Below, in pieces: positions 35,861 to 45,095 of a stretch of 64,000 nucleotides of DNA. Both the position numbers and the translations under genes were made by a program. Origin of the DNA: Shimia biformata (GTDB taxonomy: Bacteria; Pseudomonadota; Alphaproteobacteria; Rhodobacterales; Rhodobacteraceae). The notes beneath the pieces were generated by a model. The model had not been told where the DNA came from, did not search any database, and saw only the letters and a list, made by a program, of their open reading frames with translations. Position 1 is the first letter of the stretch. Every line of letters begins with the position of its first letter. The stretch lies in NCBI RefSeq assembly GCF_016888515.1, contig NZ_JAFEJK010000001.1, positions 1,025,475 to 1,089,474 on the forward strand. Direction: 5' to 3'.

Positions 35861-36724
35861 TCAGTCGCCCCGGATCAGAGAGCCCGCGCCATGTTCGGTG
35901 AAGAGTTCTAGCAAACAAGCGTTGGGCGCACGCCCATCCAGAATTACCACCGCCCGCACACCGCCTTCGATCGCGTCCAGCGCGGTTTCGGTCTTGGGGA
36001 TCATACCGCCCGCAATGACGCCTTCCGTGGTCAGGTCGCGGATCTGTTGCGCTTTGAGCTCGGTGATGACTTCGCCATCGGCGTTCTTTACACCCGCTAC
36101 GTCGGTCAGCAGCAACAAGCGATCCGCCTTCAACGACGCGGCGATTGCGCCTGCTGCGGTATCCCCGTTGACGTTGAAGGTTTCTCCATTGCGGCCCGCA
36201 CCCAGCGGGGCAATGACCGGGATCAGGTTCTTGTCAAACAGCGCGTGCAATACCTTGGGGTTCATTTCGGCAGGTGTTCCGACAAAGCCCAAATCGGCAT
36301 TGGTCTGATCGCACACCATCAGGTTGGCATCCTTGCCCGAGATTCCAATCGCCTTGCCGCCCTGACGGTTGATCGCCTGCACGATGCGCTTGTTCACCAG
36401 GCCAGACAGCACCATCTCAACCACTTCGACCGTGGCCTGATCGGTCACGCGCTTGCCGTTCACGAAGCTGGATTCGATCCCCAGCTTGTCCAGCATCGCG
36501 TTGATCATCGGCCCACCACCATGCACGATCACCGGGTTCACCCCAACCTGCTGCATCAAGACGACATCGCGGGCAAAGACCTCCATCGCCTCGTCCGAGC
36601 CCATCGCGTGACCGCCGAGCTTGATCACGACGATCGCGTCGGTATAGCGCTGCAGGTATGGTACAGCTTGAGACAACGTACGGGCGGTGGCGATCCAGTC
36701 GCGATTCATGTCTTGCTTTCTCAT
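35861..36724 (-). CDS. argB: Acetylglutamate kinase
   Basis: 287 residues. [22 protein letters not shown] start with a four-residue extension (MRKQD) typical of the family in this group; [28 protein letters not shown] and the C-terminal [26 protein letters not shown]. Second step of arginine synthesis: phosphorylates N-acetylglutamate. The N-terminal helix seen here is found in arginine-inhibited hexameric ArgB. Follows engB by 82 bases on the minus strand. Confidence 0.95.
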   Translation of the reverse strand: MRKQDMNRDWIATARTLSQAVPYLQRYTDAIVVIKLGGHAMGSDEAMEVFARDVVLMQQVGVNPVIVHGGGPMINAMLDKLGIESSFVNGKRVTDQATVEVVEMVLSGLVNKRIVQAINRQGGKAIGISGKDANLMVCDQTNADLGFVGTPAEMNPKVLHALFDKNLIPVIAPLGAGRNGETFNVNGDTAAGAIAASLKADRLLLLTDVAGVKNADGEVITELKAQQIRDLTTEGVIAGGMIPKTETALDAIEGGVRAVVILDGRAPNACLLELFTEHGAGSLIRGD

Positions 36725-36806
36725 GGTTTGGTCCCTTGGGCGTTCATTCGGTTATCCCGAATGACAGTGCGTCACGCAAGAGCTTTGCCCCAGAAGGGGC
36801 AACCGA

Positions 36807-37460
36807 TCAGATCAACCCGGCGATGATGGCGCGTAGGGTGGGGATGCCATCGCCCTTTTCAGAGCTGGTCAGTACGATCTCGGGGAAGGCGGCGGGGTGT
36901 CTGGACAGGCGTTCGCGCACCTGCTTCAGGACCTTTTCGCGGTCCTTTTCCTTGACCTTGTCGGCCTTGGTCAGCACCGCCTGAAAAGTGACTGCAGATG
37001 AGTCGAGCAGCGACATGATCTCTTCGTCCACATCCTTGATCCCGTGACGCGCGTCGATCAGCACGAAGGCGCGGCGCAGGCTGGCACGGCCCGAGAGGTA
37101 CTGTTTCAGCAATTTCTGCCATTTCTCGATCACCGGTAACGGGGCGTTGGCATAGCCATAGCCCGGCAGGTCGACCAGAAAATGACTGTCGGCCAGGGTA
37201 AAGAAGTTGATTTCCTGGGTGCGGCCAGGAGTATTTGATGCGCGGGCCAGCCCCTTGCGGCCGGTCAACGCGTTGATCAGGCTGGACTTCCCGACATTGG
37301 AACGACCCGCAAAACAGACTTCGATCCGATCGTCGGCCGGCAGGCCGGACATGGCGACGACACCCTTGAGAAAGTCAGCGTTACTACCCGCAAACAGCTT
37401 GCGCCCGGTTTCTCGGGCGAAATCGTCCGGCTCGTCGGCGATGGGGAATGGCAGTTGCAT
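36807..37460 (-). CDS. engB: Ribosome biogenesis GTP-binding protein EngB (YihA/YsxC)
   Basis: 217 residues. G1 GRSNVGKSSLINAL, G3 DLPGYGYA, G4 TKADK, G5 TSSEKGDG. Needed for 50S assembly. The ATG at 37460 shares one base with the MOSC stop codon (TGATG); a GTG one codon earlier is possible. Confidence 0.95.
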   Translation of the reverse strand: MQLPFPIADEPDDFARETGRKLFAGSNADFLKGVVAMSGLPADDRIEVCFAGRSNVGKSSLINALTGRKGLARASNTPGRTQEINFFTLADSHFLVDLPGYGYANAPLPVIEKWQKLLKQYLSGRASLRRAFVLIDARHGIKDVDEEIMSLLDSSAVTFQAVLTKADKVKEKDREKVLKQVRERLSRHPAAFPEIVLTSSEKGDGIPTLRAIIAGLI

Positions 37461-38206
37461 CACAGAACCTCGATCTTGTCGTCTACGGCGATCTGGCCGG
37501 ACATTGTGACCTCAGCATAGACACCGAAATCCGTGTGGTTCCAGCCCTCTTTGAGGATGCCCAGCGTGTTGGCATCGCGTTTGCCGGTCTCGGGATTGGC
37601 GGTGGTCGCAAGGCAACGCCCGATCCGTTCGCGTACAGTCAATTCCGCGCCACCAATCCGCAGGCTCTTGCCGATCCAGTCGAATTCCTCCCACGGGGCG
37701 GCGCCATCGAACAGGATGTTGCCACGCCAGCGCAGGGGCGACAGGCTGCGCCCCAGACGACCCTCGACTGCGCGGTGCGAGGCAAGGTTGTTCAATGCGA
37801 TGGACGGAAAATTCGTGTCCGTCATCCCGCGCCCCGGTACCCGGATCAGCCGGGTTGAGGCCGCCCGATCCTGGGGCATCAGCGGGCGAACCCAGTCCAG
37901 GAAGGCCGCTGCATCGCCATCCGGGTCGAAAGTCAGGTCAGGTCGATCAGGATGCGACAGCGTCACGGTATTGGCAGCAAGATCGCTTTGCGCCGCGACC
38001 GCCATGAGTTCCGGCGCCTTGGCCCCGCGCGAGAAATTGGCGCAGGGCACCCATTCCGATCCGTCAGCTTTCGACGCCTCATGCGCGACCGCCCACCGGC
38101 GGTCCCATGGCAGGGTCCGGCCTTTGGTCAGCGTCACATGATCCAGCGGCTCGCGGCCATGGGCCTTGATTGGATGCCGCCAGATCTGAGCGATGCGGAT
38201 GGTCAT
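37460..38206 (-). CDS. MOSC domain protein
   Basis: 248 residues. N-terminal beta-barrel part (IWRHPIKAHGREPLDHVTL, LPWDRRWAVAH) followed by a MOSC domain with FDWIGKSLRIGGAELTVRERIGRCLATTANPETGKRD-type sequence; the conserved Cys in GRCLATT is present and is expected to carry sulfur or the molybdenum cofactor. Similar to YcbX/mARC-like proteins that reduce N-hydroxylated compounds, though the substrate is not known. Overlaps yidC by four bases. Confidence 0.88.
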   Translation of the reverse strand: MTIRIAQIWRHPIKAHGREPLDHVTLTKGRTLPWDRRWAVAHEASKADGSEWVPCANFSRGAKAPELMAVAAQSDLAANTVTLSHPDRPDLTFDPDGDAAAFLDWVRPLMPQDRAASTRLIRVPGRGMTDTNFPSIALNNLASHRAVEGRLGRSLSPLRWRGNILFDGAAPWEEFDWIGKSLRIGGAELTVRERIGRCLATTANPETGKRDANTLGILKEGWNHTDFGVYAEVTMSGQIAVDDKIEVL

Positions 38207-40041
38207 TTCCCGGCCTTTTTCGGGGCCTTCTTGTCGCGCTTGAAGCTTTCGCGGATATTGCCGAACACGTCCGGTTTATAGCCGTGACTGCGCATGATCG
38301 CGTATTGCTGGATGAAGGTGATCGTGTTGTTGGCAATCCAGTAGATCACCAGACCGCTTGCGAACGAGCCCAGCATGAACATGAACACCCAAGGCATCCA
38401 TGCAAAGATCATCTTCTGCGTCGGGTCCGTGGGCGCCGGGTTCAGCTTCTGTTGCAGCCACATCGAAATCCCCAGAAGGATTGGCAGGATGCCAAGGCTG
38501 AAGATGAAGAACAGCGAACCGGGTTCGGGTGTCGCAAAGGGCAGAAGGCCAAACAGGTTCAGGATCGACGACGGGTCCGGCGCGGACAGGTCGGTGATCC
38601 AGCCGATCCAGGGGGCGTGGCGCAGTTCAAGCGTGACGAAGATCACCTTGTAGAGCGAGAAGAAGATCGGGATCTGTATCAGGATTGGCAGGCAGCCCGA
38701 GGCCGGGTTTACCTTCTCCTTCTTATATAGCTCCATCATCGCCTGCTGCATCTTCTGGCGATCGTCTCCGGCCTGCTCCTTGATTTTCTCCATCTGCGGC
38801 TGAAGCTCTTTCATCTTCGCCATGGAGGCATAGGACTTGTAGGCCAGCGGGAAAACGATGGCTTTGATCAGGATGGTCAGACCGATGATCGCCCAGCCCA
38901 TGTTGCCGATCAGACCATTGAGCCAGTGCAGGGTGGCAAAGATCGGCTTGGTCAGGAAGAAGAACCAGCCCCAGTCGATCGAGTCGAGGAAACCGGTGAC
39001 GCCACCTTCGTTCTGGTACGCGCGGATCGTGGCCCATTCCTTGGCGCCGGCAAACAGTTGGCTTTCTGCGGTGACGGTCTGGCCCGGGGCCAGCGTCTGG
39101 GTCGGCATCACGGCCTCGGTTTGATAGATGTCGCGCGACTCGTCATATTTGGCGACCGCCTTGAACGCGGTGCCCTGCGCGGGAATCAGGGTCGCCATCC
39201 AGTAATGGTCGGTCCAGCCGATCCAGCCGCTTTCGGTTACCTGTGTGACCTCGGCCAACGCACCTTCGCGCTGGTTAAAGTCGAATTCGGTCACTTTTTT
39301 GTAGCTTGTCTCAGTCAGCTCTCCATCGGCCATTTGCACGAGCCCCTCGTGCAGAATGAAGAATTTTTTGAGGTCCGGCGGGGTGCCGTGGCGGGCAAGA
39401 ATGCCGTAGGGGGCCAGAGACACGGTGCCGGCACCGGTGTTTTCGACACTTTGTTTGACCGAGAACATGTAGTTCTGATCGACCGAGATTTCGCGGCGGA
39501 AGGTCAGGCCCTGACCGTTGTCCCAGACCAGCGTCACCGGCGCCGTTTCGGTCAGGGTGTCATTGCCTTCAACCGTCCAGCCTGTGTTGGCGCCGGGGAC
39601 TGCGTCCAGCGTCAGACCCTGGCCAGGGGCCCAACCATAAAGCGCATAGAAGGCATGTGGTTTGCCCAAAGGATTGAGGAAATGCACGATATCGGCGTCT
39701 GCCTCAAGCGTCTCGCGATAATCTTTCAGCGACAGGTCGTCGATACGGCCGCCGGTCAGCGCAATCGACCCTTTGACGCGGTCGGTTTCGATCGCGATAC
39801 GCGGTGCATCGGCTGCCGGGTCCACCGTGGTTTCGGTGGTCGGCGTGGTGCCTGGGGCGGCGCTGGGGGCCGCAGCGACGCTGGGTGTTGTCACATCAGC
39901 CGTCGCCGCTTCGGTCGCCCCGGCAACGGCATTGGGATCGGTTGCCTGAGGTTCGGGTGGCGGGAACAGAAGAAACCATACCAGGATCACAGCGAAGCTG
40001 AGCGCGGTCGCGAGGATGAGGTTCTTGTTCTGATCGTCCAT
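38203..40041 (-). CDS. yidC: Membrane protein insertase YidC
   Basis: 612 residues. First membrane helix near residues 8-27 (NLILATALSFAVILVWFLLF), a Pro/Thr/Ala-rich linker, the large periplasmic P1 domain, and a C-terminal five-helix core with KAIVFPLAYKSYASMAKMKELQPQMEKIKEQ and GCLPILIQIPIFFSLYKV. Inserts membrane proteins with or without SecYEG. First gene of yidC-MOSC-engB-argB. The 157-base gap upstream (40042-40198) shows no clear promoter. Confidence 0.97.
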   Translation of the reverse strand: MDDQNKNLILATALSFAVILVWFLLFPPPEPQATDPNAVAGATEAATADVTTPSVAAAPSAAPGTTPTTETTVDPAADAPRIAIETDRVKGSIALTGGRIDDLSLKDYRETLEADADIVHFLNPLGKPHAFYALYGWAPGQGLTLDAVPGANTGWTVEGNDTLTETAPVTLVWDNGQGLTFRREISVDQNYMFSVKQSVENTGAGTVSLAPYGILARHGTPPDLKKFFILHEGLVQMADGELTETSYKKVTEFDFNQREGALAEVTQVTESGWIGWTDHYWMATLIPAQGTAFKAVAKYDESRDIYQTEAVMPTQTLAPGQTVTAESQLFAGAKEWATIRAYQNEGGVTGFLDSIDWGWFFFLTKPIFATLHWLNGLIGNMGWAIIGLTILIKAIVFPLAYKSYASMAKMKELQPQMEKIKEQAGDDRQKMQQAMMELYKKEKVNPASGCLPILIQIPIFFSLYKVIFVTLELRHAPWIGWITDLSAPDPSSILNLFGLLPFATPEPGSLFFIFSLGILPILLGISMWLQQKLNPAPTDPTQKMIFAWMPWVFMFMLGSFASGLVIYWIANNTITFIQQYAIMRSHGYKPDVFGNIRESFKRDKKAPKKAGK

Positions 40042-40198
40042 AGCCGAAGGCCGCCTGTCCTTGTCAAAGTTCAGGCTGGTTCAACAGAGGTGAGGGCCAA
40101 AGGTCAAGTGGATTATGGCCTGAGACCGGGTCACAGGCGGGAAACCGGGCTTTGCTGAGGGAAATCGCAAGGCTGAGGTCTCAATCCGTTGACAAAGC

Positions 40199-41707
40199 CT
40201 ATCCGGTGCGACGGACAAGGCCCGTCGCTTCGGGTAGTTCGGCGTGCCATCGGCGAATCCAATCCACCGTTTCGGCAAGCGGCATCGGGCGTGCGATATG
40301 AAACCCCTGCACATGGCCTATCCTAAGCTGGGCAAGTGTCGCGTGTTCCCCTTGGGTTTCGACGCCTTCAGCCAGCGTGTCTATGCCCAGCCTGATCGCC
40401 AGGGACAGAATGGCATGGATCATTCTGCGCTGATCTTGATCGAGGTCGACGCGATAGACGTATGACCGATCGATCTTGACTCGCTTGACCGGAAACCGCC
40501 GTAAAGCGGCAATCGAGGCATGGCCGGTGCCGAAGTCATCAAGGTCGATGCCACACCCAAGCGCCGCCAATTTGCGCAGGTTCACCAGTTTGGGGTCAGT
40601 TTCGCCATGGCCGATGACTGATTCAAGGATTTCCACCGACAGCCGATCCGGGGTCAGCCCGTGCCGGTCCAGTTCAAATCCGATCCGGTCGGCGAGGCTG
40701 GTGTCGTTCAGCTCGGTCGGTGAGAGGTTCACCGACACATGCGGCACCTTCAGGCCGGCGCTGTCCCAATAGCCCACAGCTTGCAATGCTTCGCCCAGCA
40801 TGATGTCAGCCAGCAGCACGGACTGGCCGTTTGCTTCCAGAGTTTGCAGGAATTGCCCAGGGGGAAGAATGCCAAGCGACGGGTGGTGCCAACGTGCCAG
40901 TGCTTCGAACCCGGTCACTTCGCCCGTGTCGGTCGAGACCTGAGGCTGAAACCACGCTTTGATCTGTCCGCATTTCAGGGCCTCGACAGCATCTCTGTCC
41001 AACGCATCGCGCGTGTCCTGCCTGCGTACCAGTTTCGGCGAAAACGCCCGAATACCAGACGGACCGACGTGCCGCGCCTCGGTCAAGGCAAGCTCGCAGG
41101 CGGCAATTACTTTGGCGGGTGGCGCCCCCGGCAGGGTGGCGCTGCGGCAAATGCCGACCGAGCAGGTGACAAAGGCGTTGCCGGTGCCGATGCGGATGGG
41201 TTCCTCAATTGCGGCGAGGATTCGGTTCGCAAAGCGTATGGACGCCCCCAATTTCAGTTTTTTCCCGGGTTCCGGTAGTACTGCAAATACAGTCGGGCGG
41301 TGATTCAGAAGGCAGTCGCCATCGCGCAATTGGCTGGCAAGTCGTGCGCGGATCCGGGCCGTTATCCGTTCCGCTGCCGATTTGCCCTGGCGCGCGGCAA
41401 TGGCGTCTATGTCATCAATCTGAAACAGGAATAGCGCGGTTTCCTGCCCTTGTGACGAGGCGCGTGAAAACAGCGTGTCGACCATGGCAGGCAGGGAAGG
41501 GCTTTGCCGGTTTTCAATTGCCGGGCGGATTTCGCGCCGGGTCGTCAGGTGACCGACCGCCAGCCCCACCGGAATAGCCAAGCTCGCAACAAGCAGGCCA
41601 ATCGCCCTCATGCCGGTGACAGCGGCAACAAGTACCAAGGGGCAGAGGGTCAGAGCCAGCAGCGCCAGCTTGCGCGGCAAGTGCGAAGTTTTTTCTGTGT
41701 CCGGCAA
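40199..41707 (-). CDS. EAL-domain cyclic-di-GMP phosphodiesterase with degenerate GGDEF domain
   Basis: 502 residues. Two N-terminal membrane helices (about 13-30 and 33-52), a GGDEF-like domain (about 75-225) in which the GGDEF signature is missing (RPTVFAVLPEPGKK stands in its place), then an EAL domain with FEALARWHHP (268-277), VEILESV, DLDDFGTGHAS, KIDRSYV and LAEGVET: all catalytic and metal residues appear intact. Expected to hydrolyse c-di-GMP, with the degenerate domain as a possible GTP sensor. It and ttcA separate yidD from yidC. Confidence 0.9.
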   Translation of the reverse strand: MPDTEKTSHLPRKLALLALTLCPLVLVAAVTGMRAIGLLVASLAIPVGLAVGHLTTRREIRPAIENRQSPSLPAMVDTLFSRASSQGQETALFLFQIDDIDAIAARQGKSAAERITARIRARLASQLRDGDCLLNHRPTVFAVLPEPGKKLKLGASIRFANRILAAIEEPIRIGTGNAFVTCSVGICRSATLPGAPPAKVIAACELALTEARHVGPSGIRAFSPKLVRRQDTRDALDRDAVEALKCGQIKAWFQPQVSTDTGEVTGFEALARWHHPSLGILPPGQFLQTLEANGQSVLLADIMLGEALQAVGYWDSAGLKVPHVSVNLSPTELNDTSLADRIGFELDRHGLTPDRLSVEILESVIGHGETDPKLVNLRKLAALGCGIDLDDFGTGHASIAALRRFPVKRVKIDRSYVYRVDLDQDQRRMIHAILSLAIRLGIDTLAEGVETQGEHATLAQLRIGHVQGFHIARPMPLAETVDWIRRWHAELPEATGLVRRTG

Positions 41708-41778
41708 GCCCGTGCCCCCTTGTCGTGTGGATCATCCACGATTCGGGAACAAGTTAGGAACACTTCCTGATCAGCCGG

Positions 41779-42645
41779 TTAACGCAGGCGCGGAATACCG
41801 TCTGTCTCGGCGGCTTCTGCCGTCCCGCGCATGAGCCCGGCAAAGTCAAAAAGTTTGGGGTCCAGCATGTGGCTGGGGCGGATGTTCATCAGCGCACGGA
41901 ACATGACCTGCCGACGTCCTGGGCTGTTTTTCTCCCATCCGTCAAGGATTTGCTTGACCTGCTGGCGCTGCAACCCGTCCTGCGAGCCGCACAGGTCGCA
42001 AGGTATGATCGGATAGTTCATCGCCCGGGCAAATTTTTCGCAATCTTCTTCGGCAACATGTGCCAGCGGGCGATAGACAAACAGATCGCCTTCTTCGTTG
42101 ACCAGTTTCGGCGGCATTGTCGCAAGCCGTCCGCCATGAAAGAGGTTCATGAAAAAGGTTTCCAGGATGTCGTCGCGGTGATGGCCAAGCACCACCGCCG
42201 AACATCCCTCTTCCCGCGCAATTCTGTAAAGGTTCCCGCGGCGCAACCTTGAACACAGCGCGCAATATGTCCGGCCCTGCGGCACCTTGTCTTTCACGAT
42301 AGAATAGGTGTCCTGATACTCGATCCGGTGGGGAACACCCATCTTTTCCAGGAATTCCGGCAGAACGGTGGCGGGGAAACCGGGCTGTCCCTGGTCAAGG
42401 TTGCAGGCCAGCAGCTCGACCGGCAACAGGCCGCGCCACTGCAATTCGTGCAGAACTGCCAGAAGCGTATAGCTGTCCTTCCCTCCCGACAGACACACCA
42501 ACCACCGCGCGCCACGTTCGATCATGCCATATTGTTCGATCGCATCACGCGTATGGCGCACGATGCGTTTGCGCAGCTTCTTGAAGCTGGCGGTCGAAGG
42601 GGCGCCATGAAACAGCGGGTGGATATCGTCAAGATCGTCAAGCAT
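41779..42645 (-). CDS. ttcA: tRNA 2-thiocytidine(32) synthetase TtcA
   Basis: 288 residues from ATG 42645 (an ATG at 42654 would add three residues; neither has a clear ribosome site). PP-loop [14 protein letters not shown], the CxxC pair [11 protein letters not shown] and [19 protein letters not shown], then a second pair PCDLCGSQ. Uses a 4Fe-4S cluster to thiolate C32 of some tRNAs. The target tRNA-Arg(ACG) type is encoded in this same window at 48744, though its loop base 32 is C and other targets are possible. Confidence 0.93.
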   Translation of the reverse strand: MLDDLDDIHPLFHGAPSTASFKKLRKRIVRHTRDAIEQYGMIERGARWLVCLSGGKDSYTLLAVLHELQWRGLLPVELLACNLDQGQPGFPATVLPEFLEKMGVPHRIEYQDTYSIVKDKVPQGRTYCALCSRLRRGNLYRIAREEGCSAVVLGHHRDDILETFFMNLFHGGRLATMPPKLVNEEGDLFVYRPLAHVAEEDCEKFARAMNYPIIPCDLCGSQDGLQRQQVKQILDGWEKNSPGRRQVMFRALMNIRPSHMLDPKLFDFAGLMRGTAEAAETDGIPRLR

Positions 42646-42743
42646 GGGCGGCATGTGCCACAAAAGCGGTATCAAATCCAGAACGGAAACTCATCCGGGC
42701 GGCGCTGCGCAGCGTAATCCTTGAAAAACCAAAAGGATCGATC

Positions 42744-43271
42744 ATGCGTTTGATGGCTATTTTGATGCTGGTGCTGCTTTCTGCCTGTGGCAGGCCGTCT
42801 CTTGGAGATGCCGCACTTTCACGCAACCAGTTGAACATAGAGGATTTCTTTGTGGGTCATACGGTCGCTCACGGCCAGTTCCAGGACGTGTTCGGCACGG
42901 TTCGCGAGAGGTTTCGGGTTGAGATCAACGGGACATGGGACGGACGTGTCCTGACCCTGATCGAGGATTTCGTCTATTCCGACGGGCGCGAAGAGCAGCG
43001 CATCTGGACCCTGACAAAGACCGGAGATCAGACCTGGGAGGGAATGGCGCCCGGTGTGCAGGGGGTCGCCAAAGGCGAGGAACGAGGCGATGCTTTCAAC
43101 TGGACCTATATTATCGACCTGCCTCTGGCCGAAGGCGACACCATGCGCGTGGCATTCGATGACTGGATGTGGCTTCTGAGCGAGGACCGGTTGCTCAATC
43201 GGGCCTATATGTCTCGTTTCGGGGTGCCGCTGGGCGAAGTGTTGATAACTTTCGAAAAGCACGGGACATAG
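42744..43271 (+). CDS. DUF3833-family lipoprotein
   Basis: 175 residues. Signal MRLMAILMLVLLSAC with lipobox LSAC. The rest matches the DUF3833 pattern: FFVGHTVAHGQFQDVFGTVRERF, IEDFVYSDGREEQRIWTL, FNWTYIIDLPLAEGDTMRVAFDDWMWL. These predicted beta-barrel-like lipoproteins have no established function. Single + strand gene between two minus-strand genes. Confidence 0.85.
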   Translation: MRLMAILMLVLLSACGRPSLGDAALSRNQLNIEDFFVGHTVAHGQFQDVFGTVRERFRVEINGTWDGRVLTLIEDFVYSDGREEQRIWTLTKTGDQTWEGMAPGVQGVAKGEERGDAFNWTYIIDLPLAEGDTMRVAFDDWMWLLSEDRLLNRAYMSRFGVPLGEVLITFEKHGT

Positions 43272-43320
43272 CGGGTCATCCGGGCGGCCACGCCGCCCGG
43301 AGCTTTGACTTTCCGTGAGA

Positions 43321-43830
43321 TTATTGACCTTCGACGGCCTTGGTGGTGCAGTCACGCGCCATCTCGATTGCTTTGTAGGTTCCCGAGAGGTCTACAATGA
43401 ACGAGTATTCCTTCTCGGGGAAAACAACCATTTTGTACTGTTTCTGGATGTCTTCGACGAACTGCGGGTCGTCGGACAGGACATATCCGCCGGAGTAGCC
43501 CTTGGTGATATTGCCGCGCATTCCCGTGGCTTCGCCAATATAGAGTTTGTCGCCCAGCAGGATTGCCACAGCTTCCTTCGAGTCGCGCTTGATGCCGGTC
43601 TCGGCCTGCGTGAAGACGCCGACATAGGCGACGTCGCGTTCTTGCGTCAGACCCATCTGAACAACATTTCCGGCGTCGTCCGACGACTCTATCATGCAGG
43701 TCATTTTCTCGGTGTCGGTAAAGACATTCCAGCCTTCGCTTTGACCAAACAGTTTGAAATGGCCGTCCGCGGCGGCGGCCTGGGCCGTCACCACGATCAG
43801 AGAAAGGACGGCAAGAGAGTGTTTCAGCAT
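43321..43830 (-). CDS. Hypothetical periplasmic protein
   Basis: 169 residues with a Sec signal peptide (cleavage near AQAAAA-D). The mature part is strand-rich with two Cys (MTCMIESS and ARDCTTK) that could form a disulfide, and a GYSGGYVLSDDPQF segment; family not recognised (a distant likeness to invasion-associated locus B-type proteins is possible). Convergent with the DUF3833 gene. Confidence 0.7.
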   Translation of the reverse strand: MLKHSLAVLSLIVVTAQAAAADGHFKLFGQSEGWNVFTDTEKMTCMIESSDDAGNVVQMGLTQERDVAYVGVFTQAETGIKRDSKEAVAILLGDKLYIGEATGMRGNITKGYSGGYVLSDDPQFVEDIQKQYKMVVFPEKEYSFIVDLSGTYKAIEMARDCTTKAVEGQ

Positions 43831-43971
43831 CAGATATTCCCCTGTTGAAATCCAAAAATGAAATGTGCAGTCAACAGGTAGGGTGCGGGTGCTTTCCTGT
43901 CCAGCCGGGACAGAGGGTGACGTCTGGCGTGCGCGGAAAGGTGCCAGACCACTATTCGCCGTGTTGCCGTT

Positions 43972-44217
43972 TCAAGTTCGATCGTCGGGTTTCTTGGGAT
44001 CGGGCACCGGGTCATAGCCGTCTCCGCCCAACGGGTGGCAGCGCCCGATGCGCTTGGCCGTCAACCAACTGCCTTTGATTGCGCCATGCTTTTCCAGCGC
44101 CTCAAGCGCATAGGCGGAGCAGGTCGGCTGATAGCGGCAGTTGAAGCCGACCCAGGGCGAAAACACCAGCCGATAGAAGCGGACGGGCAAGGCGGCGATA
44201 TGGGCAAGCGGGCTCAT
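43972..44217 (-). CDS. yidD: Membrane protein insertion efficiency factor YidD
   Basis: 81 residues. [28 protein letters not shown] and [17 protein letters not shown] are the YidD motifs, including the conserved Cys residues. Amphipathic, membrane-associated helper of YidC. Third gene of rpmH-rnpA-yidD; 31 bases after rnpA. Confidence 0.94.
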   Translation of the reverse strand: MSPLAHIAALPVRFYRLVFSPWVGFNCRYQPTCSAYALEALEKHGAIKGSWLTAKRIGRCHPLGGDGYDPVPDPKKPDDRT

Positions 44218-44248
44218 GGGAGCAATCTAGGGTGTCCGGGCCTGGAAA

Positions 44249-44665
44249 TTAAGTGCCGTGCAGCTTTTTCAGCGCATAGCGCAGATCACCCAAGAGGGCC
44301 TCGAAGTCGCGAGTGGCTGTGTCGCCCGCGCGACCGATCAACACATAGTCCCAGCCCGGCTTGCCATGGCTGGGAAGGATTGCCCGCGCAACCTCTCGCA
44401 GGCGGCGCTTGGCGCGATTGCGGGCAACGGCGTTGCCGACTTTCTTAGAACAGGTAAACCCGACGCGGATCGCCTGCGGGTCGGCCCGCTCTCCTTCGCG
44501 GCGTTTGCGTGCCTGAACCATCATGCCTTTGGTGCCCTGCCGTTTTGCACGTGCGGCAGACAGGAAATCGGCGCGGGTTTTCAGGACCTCAAGACAAACG
44601 GACACCGCCGGGGGCGTATTCCCTTGACTGGCCTCGCCAATCTCAGGAGCCTCCGGCGGTGTCAT
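44249..44665 (-). CDS. rnpA: Ribonuclease P protein component
   Basis: 138 residues. The RNR motif region VGFTCSKKVGNAVARNRAKRRLREVAR is diagnostic. Binds the RNase P RNA and improves 5' processing of tRNA. Has an N-terminal extension of about 25 residues (PPEAPEIGEASQGN...) ahead of the usual LKTRADF start, so the true start could be later; no better ribosome site was evident. 25 bases after rpmH. Confidence 0.94.
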   Translation of the reverse strand: MTPPEAPEIGEASQGNTPPAVSVCLEVLKTRADFLSAARAKRQGTKGMMVQARKRREGERADPQAIRVGFTCSKKVGNAVARNRAKRRLREVARAILPSHGKPGWDYVLIGRAGDTATRDFEALLGDLRYALKKLHGT

Positions 44666-44690
44666 GTCCGTCAGAACGTTGTCGGTGAGC

Positions 44691-44825
44691 TTAGGCGCTC
44701 AGCGACTTGCGACCGCGTGCGCGGCGTGCGTTCAGAATCTTGCGGCCACCTTTGGTAGCCATACGTGCGCGGAACCCGTGGCGGCGTTTGCGGACCAGGT
44801 TCGAGGGTTGATAGGTGCGTTTCAT
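44691..44825 (-). CDS. rpmH: 50S ribosomal protein L34
   Basis: 44 residues: [20 protein letters not shown]... ending GRKSLSA, the invariant small basic L34. Under 60 residues, but unmistakable. First gene of rpmH-rnpA-yidD and directly behind a near-consensus promoter. ATG at 44825 follows a GGAG-type site (GGAGACGGAGCG). Confidence 0.97.
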   Translation of the reverse strand: MKRTYQPSNLVRKRRHGFRARMATKGGRKILNARRARGRKSLSA

Positions 44826-44893
44826 CGCTCCGTCTCCGTCTTTCGGGCAACCATCGCGGAATCGCGGACGCCCAAGTGGTGTTCGAAGCCCGG

Positions 44894-44922
44894 TCTATAG
44901 GCGGGGCCGGACACCTTGTCAA
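44894..44922 (-). promoter_or_regulatory. Promoter of rpmH-rnpA-yidD
   Basis: On the minus strand: TTGACA (44922-44917), 17-base spacer, TATAGA (44899-44894). One mismatch from the full sigma-70 consensus, the best promoter in the window; start of transcription near 44887, about 62 bases before rpmH. The rest of the gap up to 45095 shows only short stems. Confidence 0.85.
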
Positions 44923-45095
44923 ACGCCCATCGACCGGAATTGCAACAAAATCCGCGCAATCGGTGGCCAATGTTTCAAAAAACCCTGGCTGACGCCGGGG
45001 TGAACCAGTGAAATTGTCACGGAAACCACCGTCGCGATCAACCACACGTGAGGGGTCTGTTGTTTTGCAGGCCCCTGCCGCATGTTGAGGGGGAA

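Noticed and set aside
37225-37245. Fourth copy of the GTATTTG motif
   Set aside because: It lies inside the engB coding region (CAGGAGTATTTGATG) and lacks the CCAGAA end; treated as coincidence.
44826-45095. Replication origin near rpmH
   Set aside because: No cluster of DnaA boxes or AT-rich unwinding region seen; rpmH is not origin-linked in most alphaproteobacteria.
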